This document shows positions 1-9,610 of a DNA stretch of 64,000 nucleotides, piece after piece. A model generated the notes under the pieces. The model saw nothing but the letters and a program-made list of their open reading frames with translations, made no database searches and had not been told where the DNA came from. The position numbers and the translations under genes were made by a program. Position 1 is the stretch's first letter. Each line of letters starts with the position of its first letter. Source of the stretch: Butyrivibrio sp. (GTDB lineage Bacteria; Bacillota; Clostridia; Lachnospirales; Lachnospiraceae); assembly GCA_017615275.1 (NCBI GenBank), contig JAGAAO010000066.1, positions 62,001-126,000 of the forward strand, given 5' to 3'.

Positions 1-115
1 TGTTATAATCCTGCAAATGATTGGCGGACATCTCGGCTACAATATAAACGGGATCGTTTGCTCCGATCATGTGATCCGCAAGCTTGATCCTCTTGTTAAG
101 TTCAAACATCGACAT
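1..115 (-). CDS. neuB: NeuB/PseI-type nonulosonic acid synthase, N-terminal part (cut by window edge)
   Basis: Thirty-eight codons from an ATG at 115 to the window edge, preceded by a GGAGG ribosome site. The peptide contains VYIVAEMSANH, the N-terminal strand typical of sialic/pseudaminic acid synthases, which condense an N-acetylated sugar with phosphoenolpyruvate. It follows the CMP-sugar synthetase fusion by 18 bp on the same strand, as expected for a nonulosonic acid module. Whether it makes sialic, legionaminic or pseudaminic acid cannot be told from 38 residues; the 'AEMSANH' form resembles PseI more than NeuB. Confidence 0.8.
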   Translation of the reverse strand, partial: MSMFELNKRIKLADHMIGANDPVYIVAEMSANHLQDYN

Positions 116-133
116 ATAATATGTCCTCCAAAA

Positions 134-2056
134 TTACTCGAAATGGTTCTTTGCCATATATTCGTCATTCGTCCAAGGCTCTCTTGCAACGAACAGACTT
201 CCGTCGTTTTTCTTTACGTAAACAGCCGGAAAATAATGAATAAACAAAGGTGTGAGACAAACCGTGTATCCACCTGCGTTTGTGAATATAACTCTGTCAC
301 CCGCCTTGAGCTCACGCTCATTCTCTGCCGGGAACAATCTGTCATATTCCATACATGTCGCACCGCATATAGTCTGAACGGGAATAATCTCCCTCTTTTC
401 ATCATTTTGATATTCAAACCTGTGAAGATACTGTCTTCTTGTAACCTGAGGATTCAGATTGACTCTGCTTCCGTCGATCACAACATATGTGTGTTCCCTG
501 ACTTTCTTTGTATCAATAACACTTGTCACAAAATCAAAGCTCGATGAAACCATGGATACTCCGGGCTCCATGATAAGCTTAGTCTCTTTAACATCAAACT
601 TCTCAGCAAGGACTTCTGCGATTGCGGGAACATAATCCCTAAAGTCGGGTTTTCCCGGCACTCCGCCGTAATATCCGCCGCCCATATCAACATATTCAAG
701 ACGAATATCATATTCATCCGAAACTATAAGCGCCACTCTTGCAAGTGCCTTATACGCCTCAATCGTCCTTGATTTTGTCGATGAATGGAGGTGAAGTCCG
801 GCTATCTTAACGTTCTTGTTTTTCCTAAGTCTTTCGATAACCTTCTTAAGCTCACCGTTTTCATAGCAATATCCGAATCTGCTTCCCTCTTCATCCGCAA
901 GAACCTCATCGGGAATGAGTTTTTGAAGATCGTAATTTACTCTGAGCCCCACCTTAAGTATTTTATCGGGGTGCGCCGTAGCTATCTCTTCAACCCACTC
1001 AGGTTCAAAGTTAGAATCGAGGTTTACGATTCCGCCGCCCAGAAGCACCTCATCAAAGGACTCTCTGTCTTTCAGCGGACCGTTGTATATAATGTGATCC
1101 GAAGTATATCCGAGTCTTTTTGAAATATCATACTCTTCTCCCGAAACCACTTCGGCATAAAAATCATTATCCTTAAAATGTTTAAGTAGCCACGGAAGTG
1201 AATTGGTCTTCACCGAAAAAGAACAGATGTAATTATTCCATCCCTTATCCAATGCGGATTTAAGCAGATCGATATCCGCATCCAATTTACTTTCGTCAAC
1301 TCTGTAGTAAGGTGTTTTCAATGTTCTGTCATCATATTTTTCATTAGCTTCCGCGGATGACGAACTTCTTTTTCCAATCTCACGAAGTCTCTTAAACTTA
1401 GCCTCCGCGATCTCCCAATCCTTGGGAGTATCTATATCCTGAACCTCATCCTCTTCAAGGATTATCGGAACCATATCGTCCACATCCGTCGTCTCATCTC
1501 TGAAAAATGCATCGGTTCTGCATGCGTAAAACTGACCGCTGTCATGGTACAATTTCTCAAGATCCTGCGATCTAACCGTTGCAAATTCAGGATATCTTCT
1601 GACAAGGCGCTCGTTCTCCACGACAAAGCCTCTCTGCGGAGGATATGAAAAACTACACACAGGGGTGACAGACTCGTGATCATTAAGCTTATCCATCGCC
1701 TCTTTTAACCTGTCAGCCGTGATAAACGGTGCCGTGGGATATATGCAACAGAACTTATCAAAGGTTATGCCTCTTTCTTCGTACATCCTAAGAACTTCCG
1801 CAATAACCTGATCTGTTGTCGCATAGTCGTTTGCCGTTTCTTCAGATCTGTAAAAAGGAACTTCCGCTCCCTGTGCCTTGGCAATCTCCGCTATCTTCTC
1901 ATCATCGGTTGATACCATGACAACATCAAACGCGCCGCTTTCTATCGCAGCACGTATGGAATAAGCTATTATGGGCTTTCCGCAAAAATTCTTTATATTC
2001 TTGCCGGGTATTCTTTTGCTTCCGCCTCTCGCGGTGATTATAGCAACAGAACTCAT
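134..2056 (-). CDS. CMP-nonulosonate cytidylyltransferase fused to a fold-type III PLP decarboxylase
   Basis: 640 residues in two domains. Residues 1-228 are a NeuA/PseF-like CMP-sugar synthetase: ARGGSKRIPGKN at 9-20, the PseF-like LYHDSGQFYACR at 169-180 and VQDIDTP at 205-211. Residues 245-640 resemble diaminopimelate/ornithine decarboxylases: PLP lysine K283 in FSVKTN, HLHSS at 422-426, DMGGGY at 457-462, EPG at 497-499, CGATCMEYD at 564-572 (C568, D572) and NAGGY at 593-597. The key residues of both domains are present, so both may be active. The start overlaps the ATP-grasp stop by 4 bp (ATGA), implying coupled translation. The fusion is unusual. The second substrate is unknown; it could decarboxylate an amino acid destined for the sugar. 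Confidence 0.85.
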   Translation of the reverse strand: MSSVAIITARGGSKRIPGKNIKNFCGKPIIAYSIRAAIESGAFDVVMVSTDDEKIAEIAKAQGAEVPFYRSEETANDYATTDQVIAEVLRMYEERGITFDKFCCIYPTAPFITADRLKEAMDKLNDHESVTPVCSFSYPPQRGFVVENERLVRRYPEFATVRSQDLEKLYHDSGQFYACRTDAFFRDETTDVDDMVPIILEEDEVQDIDTPKDWEIAEAKFKRLREIGKRSSSSAEANEKYDDRTLKTPYYRVDESKLDADIDLLKSALDKGWNNYICSFSVKTNSLPWLLKHFKDNDFYAEVVSGEEYDISKRLGYTSDHIIYNGPLKDRESFDEVLLGGGIVNLDSNFEPEWVEEIATAHPDKILKVGLRVNYDLQKLIPDEVLADEEGSRFGYCYENGELKKVIERLRKNKNVKIAGLHLHSSTKSRTIEAYKALARVALIVSDEYDIRLEYVDMGGGYYGGVPGKPDFRDYVPAIAEVLAEKFDVKETKLIMEPGVSMVSSSFDFVTSVIDTKKVREHTYVVIDGSRVNLNPQVTRRQYLHRFEYQNDEKREIIPVQTICGATCMEYDRLFPAENERELKAGDRVIFTNAGGYTVCLTPLFIHYFPAVYVKKNDGSLFVAREPWTNDEYMAKNHFE

Positions 2057-3255
2057 CTGTTATCCTCCAGCTCAAATTCACTCATGATCGCATCACTGTA
2101 TCCGTCAAGTTCAAAAGGTGACTCGGCTTCAATGCAGAAATATCCTCTTCCCATAACAGAAGCGCCGTTTGTCACTTTTCCAAGATACATGCCGGGCTTT
2201 AAATTGCAGCACCAGGTCTTTAACGGATACTTTTTGAAAAGTTCCTTCTCATCAGGAACCTTATTGACACGCACATCTTCAAAGTCAAAATACCTGATAA
2301 GCATGTTCTTATCGACTTTTGACTCAAATGAATACTTTTTTTTAAGCTCGGGAACCGCGTACTTAATAAACTCCGCAACCTCATCGACACCGCTTGCAAG
2401 AGGTGTAAACAGATTATGAAGGTTATGTCCCGAAGGTCTTGCGGAAATCTCAATAATAAACGGATTCCCATTTGTATCCTTGATTATATCCGCATGGATA
2501 AGATTATTGCAAAATCCCAATACTTCTCCCGCTTTCGCAATAAGCTTTTCCGTCTTGTCAAAAAAATCTGCATTCTTGTCGGTCTTTACAATGGAATAAT
2601 ATCCGACACACTCCCTATACGGTGGTGGTGTATTCTTTTTCCCTCTAAGGAGAATGAGCTTGAATTTACCGTCAAGAAAGACACCGTCCACGCCGTACTC
2701 AGGTCCTGACACGAATGTTTCAACACAATAGTCCTCATCATAGGGCTGTCCCGCAAGGAATTTCTCCTTAAGTTCCTTGGGCGTATTGAACATCTCGATT
2801 CCGCGACTGCCCGATCCGAATCTGGGCTTTACTATTACGGGATATATCGTATTTATCTCATCTATGTCTGTATTTTCTTCGCCCGCGGGGATCAGATAAA
2901 GCTCCTCGTTTCTCAGTCCCTCCGCTTCGAGCACTCTGTGAAACTCATACTTGTCTGTACAGATATTGGTAGCATCATATGATACTCCGCATAGATGATA
3001 CCTGTCATTGACAGCTCCCGTGGTGGTAAGATACCTTCCGATCGGAACAGGAAGAACCACGCTCGGCTTTTCATTATCCAGAATTTCAAAAACCTTCTCC
3101 GGATCCCTTATATCTACAACAAAGGAAGCATCGGCCTCTTTCAGACCCGGTGCTTCCGGATTTCCGTCAAGAGCTATCACTCTAAGTCCCAGCTCTTTTG
3201 CTTTATTTATCGCATAAATTGATTCGGAGCTCGCTCCAATAACTGCTGCTGTCAT
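2053..3255 (-). CDS. ATP-grasp ligase (carbamoyl-phosphate synthase/biotin carboxylase-like)
   Basis: About 400 residues. It has an N-terminal Rossmann-like pre-ATP-grasp domain (AAVIGASSESIYAINKA), an ATP-binding lysine in PVIVKPRFGSGSRG, and a metal/nucleotide motif HADII...FIIEISARPSG. These are the marks of an ATP-grasp enzyme forming an amide or peptide bond through an acyl phosphate. The start is taken at 3255, nine bases after GGAGG; an ATG at 3261 is only three bases from it. It lies between the glycosyltransferases and the CMP-synthetase/decarboxylase fusion, so a plausible (unproven) role is attaching an amino acid or similar group to a nonulosonic acid or glycan. Confidence 0.8.
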   Translation of the reverse strand: MTAAVIGASSESIYAINKAKELGLRVIALDGNPEAPGLKEADASFVVDIRDPEKVFEILDNEKPSVVLPVPIGRYLTTTGAVNDRYHLCGVSYDATNICTDKYEFHRVLEAEGLRNEELYLIPAGEENTDIDEINTIYPVIVKPRFGSGSRGIEMFNTPKELKEKFLAGQPYDEDYCVETFVSGPEYGVDGVFLDGKFKLILLRGKKNTPPPYRECVGYYSIVKTDKNADFFDKTEKLIAKAGEVLGFCNNLIHADIIKDTNGNPFIIEISARPSGHNLHNLFTPLASGVDEVAEFIKYAVPELKKKYSFESKVDKNMLIRYFDFEDVRVNKVPDEKELFKKYPLKTWCCNLKPGMYLGKVTNGASVMGRGYFCIEAESPFELDGYSDAIMSEFELEDNR

Positions 3256-3325
3256 CTGCATATGCCTCCTTTAAAGGATGCTTTAATTTTAATATAAGAT
3301 ATAACAAAGGTCAAAAACAGTAATG

Positions 3326-4882
3326 TTACTGCGCCTCATACGTCGTCCACATATCTTCCGAATCGATCTGAGTCATATTTTCGACTTTCCCGCAGCTGTC
3401 CGTAATATTCTTAAGTGCGTCTTCCTTGTGATCGTTGTCCGCAACATATAACACGATCTTATCTGCGTTCACGACATCGGGTTCCGTTATCTTATCAAGA
3501 TTTTCCTCATTCATATAAAAAACTCTGTCGTATTGAAGAAGTTCATCCGTCAGGCGCCAGACATTATGCGGCGTTGCAGGGTTAAACATAACTATTGCTA
3601 CGTTTTCTTTATTCTCCCTTGCATAGTCAATCTTTGCCACATCCTCTTTGTATAAAAAGAGAACGTTGCCTCCGAAGATATGCCCTTTTATCAGGAATAC
3701 AAGAATAACCATCGTTATCGCCGCCGTAAACATCTTGTTTCCTATCCTGTCTGCCACATAATACACAGCCCAGAAGATCAGGAGAATCACAAGACCGTAT
3801 ATAGGCATCTCGTATCTGTTCGATGCACTTCCCACCAACAGTGCCGCTTTTGTTGTAAGGAAGAAATATCCCGCGGTTCCCGCCGTCAGAATAACCGCTT
3901 CAGGCGTGAATTTCAGTTCTTTTTGATGCTTGGAAAGAACGAGCATTACTCCGCCGATAAAGATCGCAGCGATAAGGATAAGTCCTTTGCCAAAAACAAA
4001 ATCATTCAAAAGGCCGCAAAAGAACGACAACCGCATAACGGTATTATCAAGAGCAAACATACTTCCCGTCGCGCCGGTTCCTCTGTATCCTCCGAGAAGA
4101 TGATGAACCATAGCAGGATATGTCAGAACTGCAAATACCATGCTTATACAGCATCCGGCAACATAGACTGCCGCATTCCTGACATCTTTTTTCCTGACAA
4201 GAAGCCATATTGTAAGTGCAAAACCGATGCAACCGAAAAAGAAGATATAAAAATACTGGATCAACACCCCAAGATAGGAAACAACCGCAATGGGAAGAAC
4301 CAGTCCGATGCAATATCTTTTCAGGTCATCTTTATTCCCTTCATATTCCCGGATAAATCGAATGTGCAGATATGCACAGATAAATATTGCCGCCGTAAGC
4401 CACGCATACATCCTTATAAGCATGTTGCAGGAAACAGTCTGCGGATTGAGTCCCCAGAAAGCAAGTGTAAGCAGCATTACCTTATTTGAAAGGCGAAGTG
4501 CCTTAAGCAAAGCATACAACGCCATATATGAGATAACAAATGCAATTAAATTAGTGATAAGCCCCGTCCACTTTGTAAATGTTCCGGGAACGAAAGAACA
4601 CAGTGTATGAAAAATAAAATAGTATACCGGAGGATGAACATCCCACGACTGAACCTGCTTTACAAGTCTGTAATTAAAGCCCTCTCCCGGCTTAACACTA
4701 AACTCGTCGTATATTGTCTGTCTGTCCTGCCACTCTCTGTCAGGCTGATAAAGTCCGAGACTCCTGTTAGATGAAAAATACGTATAATACTCATCCTCGT
4801 GAAATCCCGACTTTTGAAAACCGTAAAAAATACTGAGCAAAACAGATGCGATCAAAATAATATATACTATGCCTTTTTTCAT
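3326..4882 (-). CDS. GT-C membrane glycosyltransferase (GT39/ArnT-like)
   Basis: 518 residues from the ATG at 4882 (MKKGIVYIIL), six bases after the upstream GT2 stop; a longer reading upstream adds a non-membrane stretch that overlaps that gene. It has roughly ten or more hydrophobic segments and an acidic HEDE motif in the first external loop (residues 28-31), as in polyprenyl-phosphate-dependent GT39/ArnT-type enzymes. The C-terminus after the last helix is a soluble tail of about 100 residues. It probably transfers a sugar from a polyprenyl-phosphate donor outside the membrane. Donor and acceptor are unknown. Confidence 0.7.
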   Translation of the reverse strand: MKKGIVYIILIASVLLSIFYGFQKSGFHEDEYYTYFSSNRSLGLYQPDREWQDRQTIYDEFSVKPGEGFNYRLVKQVQSWDVHPPVYYFIFHTLCSFVPGTFTKWTGLITNLIAFVISYMALYALLKALRLSNKVMLLTLAFWGLNPQTVSCNMLIRMYAWLTAAIFICAYLHIRFIREYEGNKDDLKRYCIGLVLPIAVVSYLGVLIQYFYIFFFGCIGFALTIWLLVRKKDVRNAAVYVAGCCISMVFAVLTYPAMVHHLLGGYRGTGATGSMFALDNTVMRLSFFCGLLNDFVFGKGLILIAAIFIGGVMLVLSKHQKELKFTPEAVILTAGTAGYFFLTTKAALLVGSASNRYEMPIYGLVILLIFWAVYYVADRIGNKMFTAAITMVILVFLIKGHIFGGNVLFLYKEDVAKIDYARENKENVAIVMFNPATPHNVWRLTDELLQYDRVFYMNEENLDKITEPDVVNADKIVLYVADNDHKEDALKNITDSCGKVENMTQIDSEDMWTTYEAQ

Positions 4883-4887
4883 AAATC

Positions 4888-5892
4888 TCAAAGTCCTCTC
4901 ACAGCTGCATGCAATTTTCGCACCAAACGCGGAGCAGGCGCAAGTATACACAAATATGCCTTATTTTTCCCCGACAAATATTTGTTGGCAATGATAGCCG
5001 GTATATTTTTCCTGATATTCTTTACAACATCGACATAAAACTCATTGTCTTTGGTCATCTTACTCACAGGAATATGCAAAAGATAATCCAGCCTCTGACA
5101 ATAACCAAATCTCTCCGCTATAGGTACGAGGCTTTTGAATTTATCTTTTACCATAGCAAGTGCTACGTCTGCATTCCGCACTATATCTGTAAAAACGGGA
5201 GGGAAATATTCTTTGTCCTCCGCCTTCTTCCTTGAATTGCTTCCAAGTCTGTAAAAAACATGATAGTACTGCTCAGGTAGAATGATAAGCTTATTCACTC
5301 TCTGAAGAGCATCTATCATAAGTCTGAAATCCTCGTTAAGTTCTCCTTCAGGGAACTTAAGTCCTTCAAGAACGCTTTTCTTTGTTATCTTGGTACAAAA
5401 AGATGCATCTCCCGTGTGGAGTAAAAGAAGTCTGAGTTGCTCCTCGGGTGAAACTTCCGTCACATCAGCGGGAGGAACGACCACATCGGGAAGCCTGCTT
5501 CCGTCCTCCGAGATCTCATCTCTCGAAATCTGCACCATATCGGCGTCATATTTTACGGCAGCCTCGGAAAGGCTCTTGTACATGCGGCGATCAACATAGT
5601 CATCACTGTCAACAAAGCCTATATAATCACCCGTAGCATGCTCAATTCCCAGATTCCTGGCACTGCTCGATCCACCGTTTTCTTTGTGAAGCGCAATAAC
5701 ATTAGAATATCTTGAAGCCAGCTCGTCGCAGAGTGCCCCCGTAGAATCTGTCGATCCGTCATCAACAAGGATTATCTCAAGCTTATCCTTGGGATATTCC
5801 TGTTCCGCTACGGATACAACACACTTTTCAAGCAGCGTTTCTATATTATACGCGGGTATAACAACAGTTATCTTAAGATTCGACGCTGACAC
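4888..5892 (-). CDS. Family 2 glycosyltransferase
   Basis: 334 residues, GT-A fold. The N-terminus shows VVIPAYN, then VDDGSTD at 43-49 and VDSDDY at 94-99, the nucleotide-sugar and metal-binding acidic motifs of GT2. GGSSSARNLG at 73-82 is the usual third block. No membrane segment is evident, so it acts at the cytoplasmic face. It overlaps the upstream membrane gene by 20 bp and is six bases from the next start, consistent with one polycistronic transcript. Sugar specificity cannot be assigned. Confidence 0.88.
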   Translation of the reverse strand: MSASNLKITVVIPAYNIETLLEKCVVSVAEQEYPKDKLEIILVDDGSTDSTGALCDELASRYSNVIALHKENGGSSSARNLGIEHATGDYIGFVDSDDYVDRRMYKSLSEAAVKYDADMVQISRDEISEDGSRLPDVVVPPADVTEVSPEEQLRLLLLHTGDASFCTKITKKSVLEGLKFPEGELNEDFRLMIDALQRVNKLIILPEQYYHVFYRLGSNSRKKAEDKEYFPPVFTDIVRNADVALAMVKDKFKSLVPIAERFGYCQRLDYLLHIPVSKMTKDNEFYVDVVKNIRKNIPAIIANKYLSGKNKAYLCILAPAPRLVRKLHAAVRGL

Positions 5893-7108
5893 TTGTAACC
5901 TCCGGCTCTTTCATCTGAAGATAGAGATCGTATCCGACAAATATGATCACTATGAGCATTGCGATTGACAAAGGCCAAAGCGTAACCACTGTCGAACCAA
6001 ACAGATATCTTGTATAAGTGATCATAGTTATTACCTGTAAAGCTATACATATAGGAATTCGCTTTGCATTGACGATTCCGTATACAACAGCAACAACTTC
6101 CGGAATATAGCCGTATCTCTCATGCATGGCGGGCAGACAGAAACAGCAGATCTCAGCTGTAAATACGATAAGTGTTACCATGTATCTTCCAGTCACATTG
6201 AATCTCGTTTTGTAAATATAATATGCAAGTATTCCCATGATTATAACCGTAGCCATGGTTCCTGCAGAAATGATCATCTTTCTGATGCCGCCACCGAGCT
6301 CTCCCGATACGATCGTATAAATGCTCGGATAGTTCATTGTGAGCTTCGAGAACATCTTAACCTGTCTTCCGTAAGTTCCGAGGAGATCTCCCCACTTTCT
6401 TCCCGCAATTGCCGCGGGAACCATTGCAAGCACGTGTATTACAGGAATCCAGAACACATATCTGATCTTAACCTTGTCTTTAAGCCACATGAGTACAACA
6501 AACGGCACGAAGAATATCGCCTGTTGTTTAAAACTGTAAGCAATCGCAAGGTAAATAAATGCTCTGTTGTCATTCCTTCTCAACATATGAAGAAATGAAA
6601 GGAGCACAAATGCAGTATAGATTGAATCGTTCTGAGCCCAAGCGGCACTGTTAAGCACCACAGTGGGAAGGAACATCATTACCGCATATGCAAGCATAGC
6701 CTTTGTAACACTCTTATCTGTGATATGGTATGTGATCCTGAAAATTGTGATCGCACATACATAGTCAAATATCACGGAAACCGTCTTAACCAGATACATA
6801 TCGCTCATTCCGCCGCCAATATAGTGAAGAAGCACTATAATATACTGGAACATGCAGTTGTAATCAAATGTACTGGCATCAGACACACCGGGTTTGATCC
6901 CAAGATACGGAAATCCCCCAGCCGCATGGCATTCCTTCATCCAATCCGCAAAAGCAAGCACGTAATCACCGGACTCGATGTTAAAAAGCGCCATTCTGAA
7001 GTACAATCCAAGACATGAAATTATGGTAATAAACATCATGTCAAAGATAGAAAACTTGTACTTACGTATCTTTATTTCCGTGTTAAAAAAATCATCAATA
7101 AATCTCAT
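5873..7108 (-). CDS. Polytopic membrane protein, probable GT-C mannosyltransferase-like enzyme
   Basis: 411 residues with about ten hydrophobic helices. The first external loop after helix 1 has FNIESGDYVLAFADWM, an acidic motif like that of GT-C enzymes (Gpi18/PIG-M-like), and Trp/Tyr/Asn-rich loops follow (NSAAWAQNDSIYTAF). This supports a membrane transferase using a lipid-linked sugar. It sits between two glycosyltransferases in the polysaccharide operon and overlaps the downstream GT2 by 20 bp. A Wzx flippase is less likely because flippases lack this acidic loop, but it is not excluded. Confidence 0.6.
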   Translation of the reverse strand: MRFIDDFFNTEIKIRKYKFSIFDMMFITIISCLGLYFRMALFNIESGDYVLAFADWMKECHAAGGFPYLGIKPGVSDASTFDYNCMFQYIIVLLHYIGGGMSDMYLVKTVSVIFDYVCAITIFRITYHITDKSVTKAMLAYAVMMFLPTVVLNSAAWAQNDSIYTAFVLLSFLHMLRRNDNRAFIYLAIAYSFKQQAIFFVPFVVLMWLKDKVKIRYVFWIPVIHVLAMVPAAIAGRKWGDLLGTYGRQVKMFSKLTMNYPSIYTIVSGELGGGIRKMIISAGTMATVIIMGILAYYIYKTRFNVTGRYMVTLIVFTAEICCFCLPAMHERYGYIPEVVAVVYGIVNAKRIPICIALQVITMITYTRYLFGSTVVTLWPLSIAMLIVIIFVGYDLYLQMKEPEVTSVSVES

Positions 7109-7115
7109 ATAATCC

Positions 7116-8306
7116 TCATTCCAGGCAACTGCCTTCAGTCAATGCACGAAACAGACTCTCGGGTTTAATTATCTCTGCCTTACTCATGGGTCCTTCATCC
7201 GCTGGTCCGGGAACACCTCCGTCGATGTATTCTCTGCAGAATCTTACAAATTCCGCGGAAGCTCTTTTGGCATTCCAAATCTTATCTATAGTATCATATC
7301 CGTTTTTTGCGAACTGTAAAATTTTATTCTTCTCTTCGAATAAAGACAATACCTTTTCCTTAAAATTATCATAATTGCCATCTTCATAATAAAGTCCGTT
7401 CTCTCCGTCCTTTATAAGAAACGGCACGGCACCTGCTTCTTTGGATGCAACCACCGCACAGCCGCACTGCATGGCTTCATTGACAACAGCGCCCCAGCCT
7501 TCAAGGTAATTACTTGTAAAAAGAAAAATGTCTGAAGCTTTCATTTTTTTGATAACTTCTTTGGGCGGAAGAATTCCGGTAAACTTCACATATCCGAACA
7601 ATCCTGCATCGGAAACCGCCTGTTCGAGTTCTTCCTTCATATATCCGTCGCCTATCATATTGAGCTCAAATTCATACCCTTGCTCTTTTAATTCCGCACA
7701 GAGTTTGATCGCAAATTCAGGGTGCTTCAATCTGATAAATCTTCCTGCCCAGCAAAGCTTAATCTTGGTGCCGGCTTCATTTACCCTGAGACCTTTGTCC
7801 CTTATATCGGGGAAATAGCCCCATTTGAGCATTTTATTCGGATAAGCATGTATCAGATCAAAATCAGCGGATACATATGCACCTGCACACAGAAGATATA
7901 CCTGTTTATTCCGATATCTTATGTGCTCATCATACTTCTTCAAGAGTCCTTTGGGACTTATCCACTTATATCTGCTTCCCCTGTATATTCTTTCACTTAC
8001 GCGAAAAGACAATTTATCTGAGGAAAGTCTCTTTCTTTCAAGCTTCGATGTTATTCCTTCCGTCCATCCGAATATCGTCACATCACTGTCTAAAATGAGA
8101 TCCTCGCAATGTTTTTCATCTTCATAATAAAGAGAAACGTATGAATAGTCCTTGGGATCGACAACCCAGCCCATTCTGATTCTCTTATCTTCCATGGGCA
8201 TGACCTGAACAAAATGAAACTCAACATCCTCAAAAAGAGTGCTCATTGCATCACAGAAGGGAATCTGATGATGATTTATGTAGTTTGATACAAATGTTAT
8301 TACCAC
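7116..8306 (-). CDS. Family 4 (GT-B) glycosyltransferase
   Basis: 396 residues. The C-terminal half carries the GT4 donor-binding signature: IKLCWAGRFIRLKHPEFAI, then GWGAVVNEAMQCGCAVVAS with the E-x7-E pattern of retaining GT4 enzymes. The N-terminal domain is diverged, as usual for the acceptor-binding half. It is soluble or peripheral on the cytoplasmic face. It lies 11 bp downstream of another GT4. The C-terminus is extended by about 40 residues beyond the catalytic fold. Specificity is not predictable. Confidence 0.88.
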   Translation of the reverse strand: MVITFVSNYINHHQIPFCDAMSTLFEDVEFHFVQVMPMEDKRIRMGWVVDPKDYSYVSLYYEDEKHCEDLILDSDVTIFGWTEGITSKLERKRLSSDKLSFRVSERIYRGSRYKWISPKGLLKKYDEHIRYRNKQVYLLCAGAYVSADFDLIHAYPNKMLKWGYFPDIRDKGLRVNEAGTKIKLCWAGRFIRLKHPEFAIKLCAELKEQGYEFELNMIGDGYMKEELEQAVSDAGLFGYVKFTGILPPKEVIKKMKASDIFLFTSNYLEGWGAVVNEAMQCGCAVVASKEAGAVPFLIKDGENGLYYEDGNYDNFKEKVLSLFEEKNKILQFAKNGYDTIDKIWNAKRASAEFVRFCREYIDGGVPGPADEGPMSKAEIIKPESLFRALTEGSCLE

Positions 8307-8317
8307 CGATGTCTCCC

Positions 8318-9607
8318 TTACTTTCTATATATTTCCCCATATATCTCAAGAAGTCTTTTATAGTTTACGTCCGCGTCGTGAGTTTTGGCGGCATGTTTGC
8401 TCGCATTATCACCGTATACCGCGGCAATAACAGGCTCATCCCATATCTGAAGTATCGCTTCCGCAAGCTTTTCATGATCCATGTTGTCGAACAAAATTCC
8501 GTCCTTTGTGTCCGTAAGCATATCCGGGATTCCTCCTGTATTTGCTGCAACAACAGGCACACCAAGAAGCATTGCCTCGCCAAGCGAATTGGGTGAGTTC
8601 TCAACAACAGACGCACAAACAAAGACGCTGCTCTCCAAAAAGCGCCCCTTCATCTCTTCGTCGGACAAAGTCCCTACCATTGTGACATTCTTTTTCAGTT
8701 TTTTTAAATTTATTAAGCGTCTTAAATATTTGCCGTATGCACATGCCCTTATAAAATAAGGGTATCTGCTCTTTCCTTTGCCTATTATATTATTTCCCGC
8801 AACATACAGATGTGCGTCGGGATATTTCTCAAGCAACAATGGCATTGCCTCAAGAACAAAGTGAAATCCCTTAAGCGGATAATCGCCCTGAGACATAAAT
8901 ATGCTGTGAGGAACCGCCTTTCCTGCCTCCCACTTTCCCGAATAGAAGCACGGTCTCATAGTCTCATTCAAAGAGAAGTACTCAGCACTTGGATTTATGC
9001 TCTCACAAGCTTTTCTGTCAAAGCCTGTCCTTCCCGTCACATTTCCTGTCAGCAAAAGAGCTTCTTTCTCATTCTCTGCTCTTACCCTGAATTTCTCCTG
9101 CTGCCTCACAATGGAATCATCTTTCAGCCTGTCCCTAAAAGTAGCAGACTGCTGCACTTCCTTTGGAAGTCCCGCCATATAATACTCAGCAATTTCCTTG
9201 CAGACTCCCTGGATTCCCAGAAGGCTTCTCTCCGGTCTTCCGAAAACACGAAGTGCCGCAAGCGCATGAGGAAACTCGGTTCCGAACACATGCATTATGT
9301 CAGGCTTAAAATCATCAATTATCTCTTTTAACCTTACCTCAATACCGGCATCATATTTTTCCGGATGATCTAAGTCCTCTTTAAACTTGTAATAGGTTAC
9401 GTCTTCTATTACTTCCTTATCTGTAATCTCAGATTCCGCAACAGGAAATGCGATACCAAGAGTTATTTTTCCTTCAGATTCAGGAGTTTTGTCTTTATGA
9501 AGTCTGTCAAGGCAGCCGGTAAGCCATCCTTCCCTAACCGAGTATTCAATTCCATGCGCCTTGGCATAAGCAGGGAGCATGATATTACACACCCACAATA
9601 TTCTCAC
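8318..9607 (-). CDS. Family 4 (GT-B) glycosyltransferase
   Basis: 429 residues. It begins MRILWVCNIMLP, a typical GT4 first strand, and contains FKPDIMHVFGTEFPHALAAL in the N-domain. The donor-site motif is NSLGEAMLLGVPVVAANTGG, with GLKGF-like SQGDYPLKGFHFVL before it. It is unrelated in detail to the adjacent GT4. It follows the GT2 gene by 3 bp. A cytoplasmic retaining transferase of the polysaccharide operon; sugar unknown. Confidence 0.88.
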   Translation of the reverse strand: MRILWVCNIMLPAYAKAHGIEYSVREGWLTGCLDRLHKDKTPESEGKITLGIAFPVAESEITDKEVIEDVTYYKFKEDLDHPEKYDAGIEVRLKEIIDDFKPDIMHVFGTEFPHALAALRVFGRPERSLLGIQGVCKEIAEYYMAGLPKEVQQSATFRDRLKDDSIVRQQEKFRVRAENEKEALLLTGNVTGRTGFDRKACESINPSAEYFSLNETMRPCFYSGKWEAGKAVPHSIFMSQGDYPLKGFHFVLEAMPLLLEKYPDAHLYVAGNNIIGKGKSRYPYFIRACAYGKYLRRLINLKKLKKNVTMVGTLSDEEMKGRFLESSVFVCASVVENSPNSLGEAMLLGVPVVAANTGGIPDMLTDTKDGILFDNMDHEKLAEAILQIWDEPVIAAVYGDNASKHAAKTHDADVNYKRLLEIYGEIYRK

Positions 9608-9610
9608 AAT

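Noticed and set aside
17..547. 176-codon plus-strand frame at the left edge
   Set aside because: Antisense to the decarboxylase domain and neuB start; no recognisable domain.
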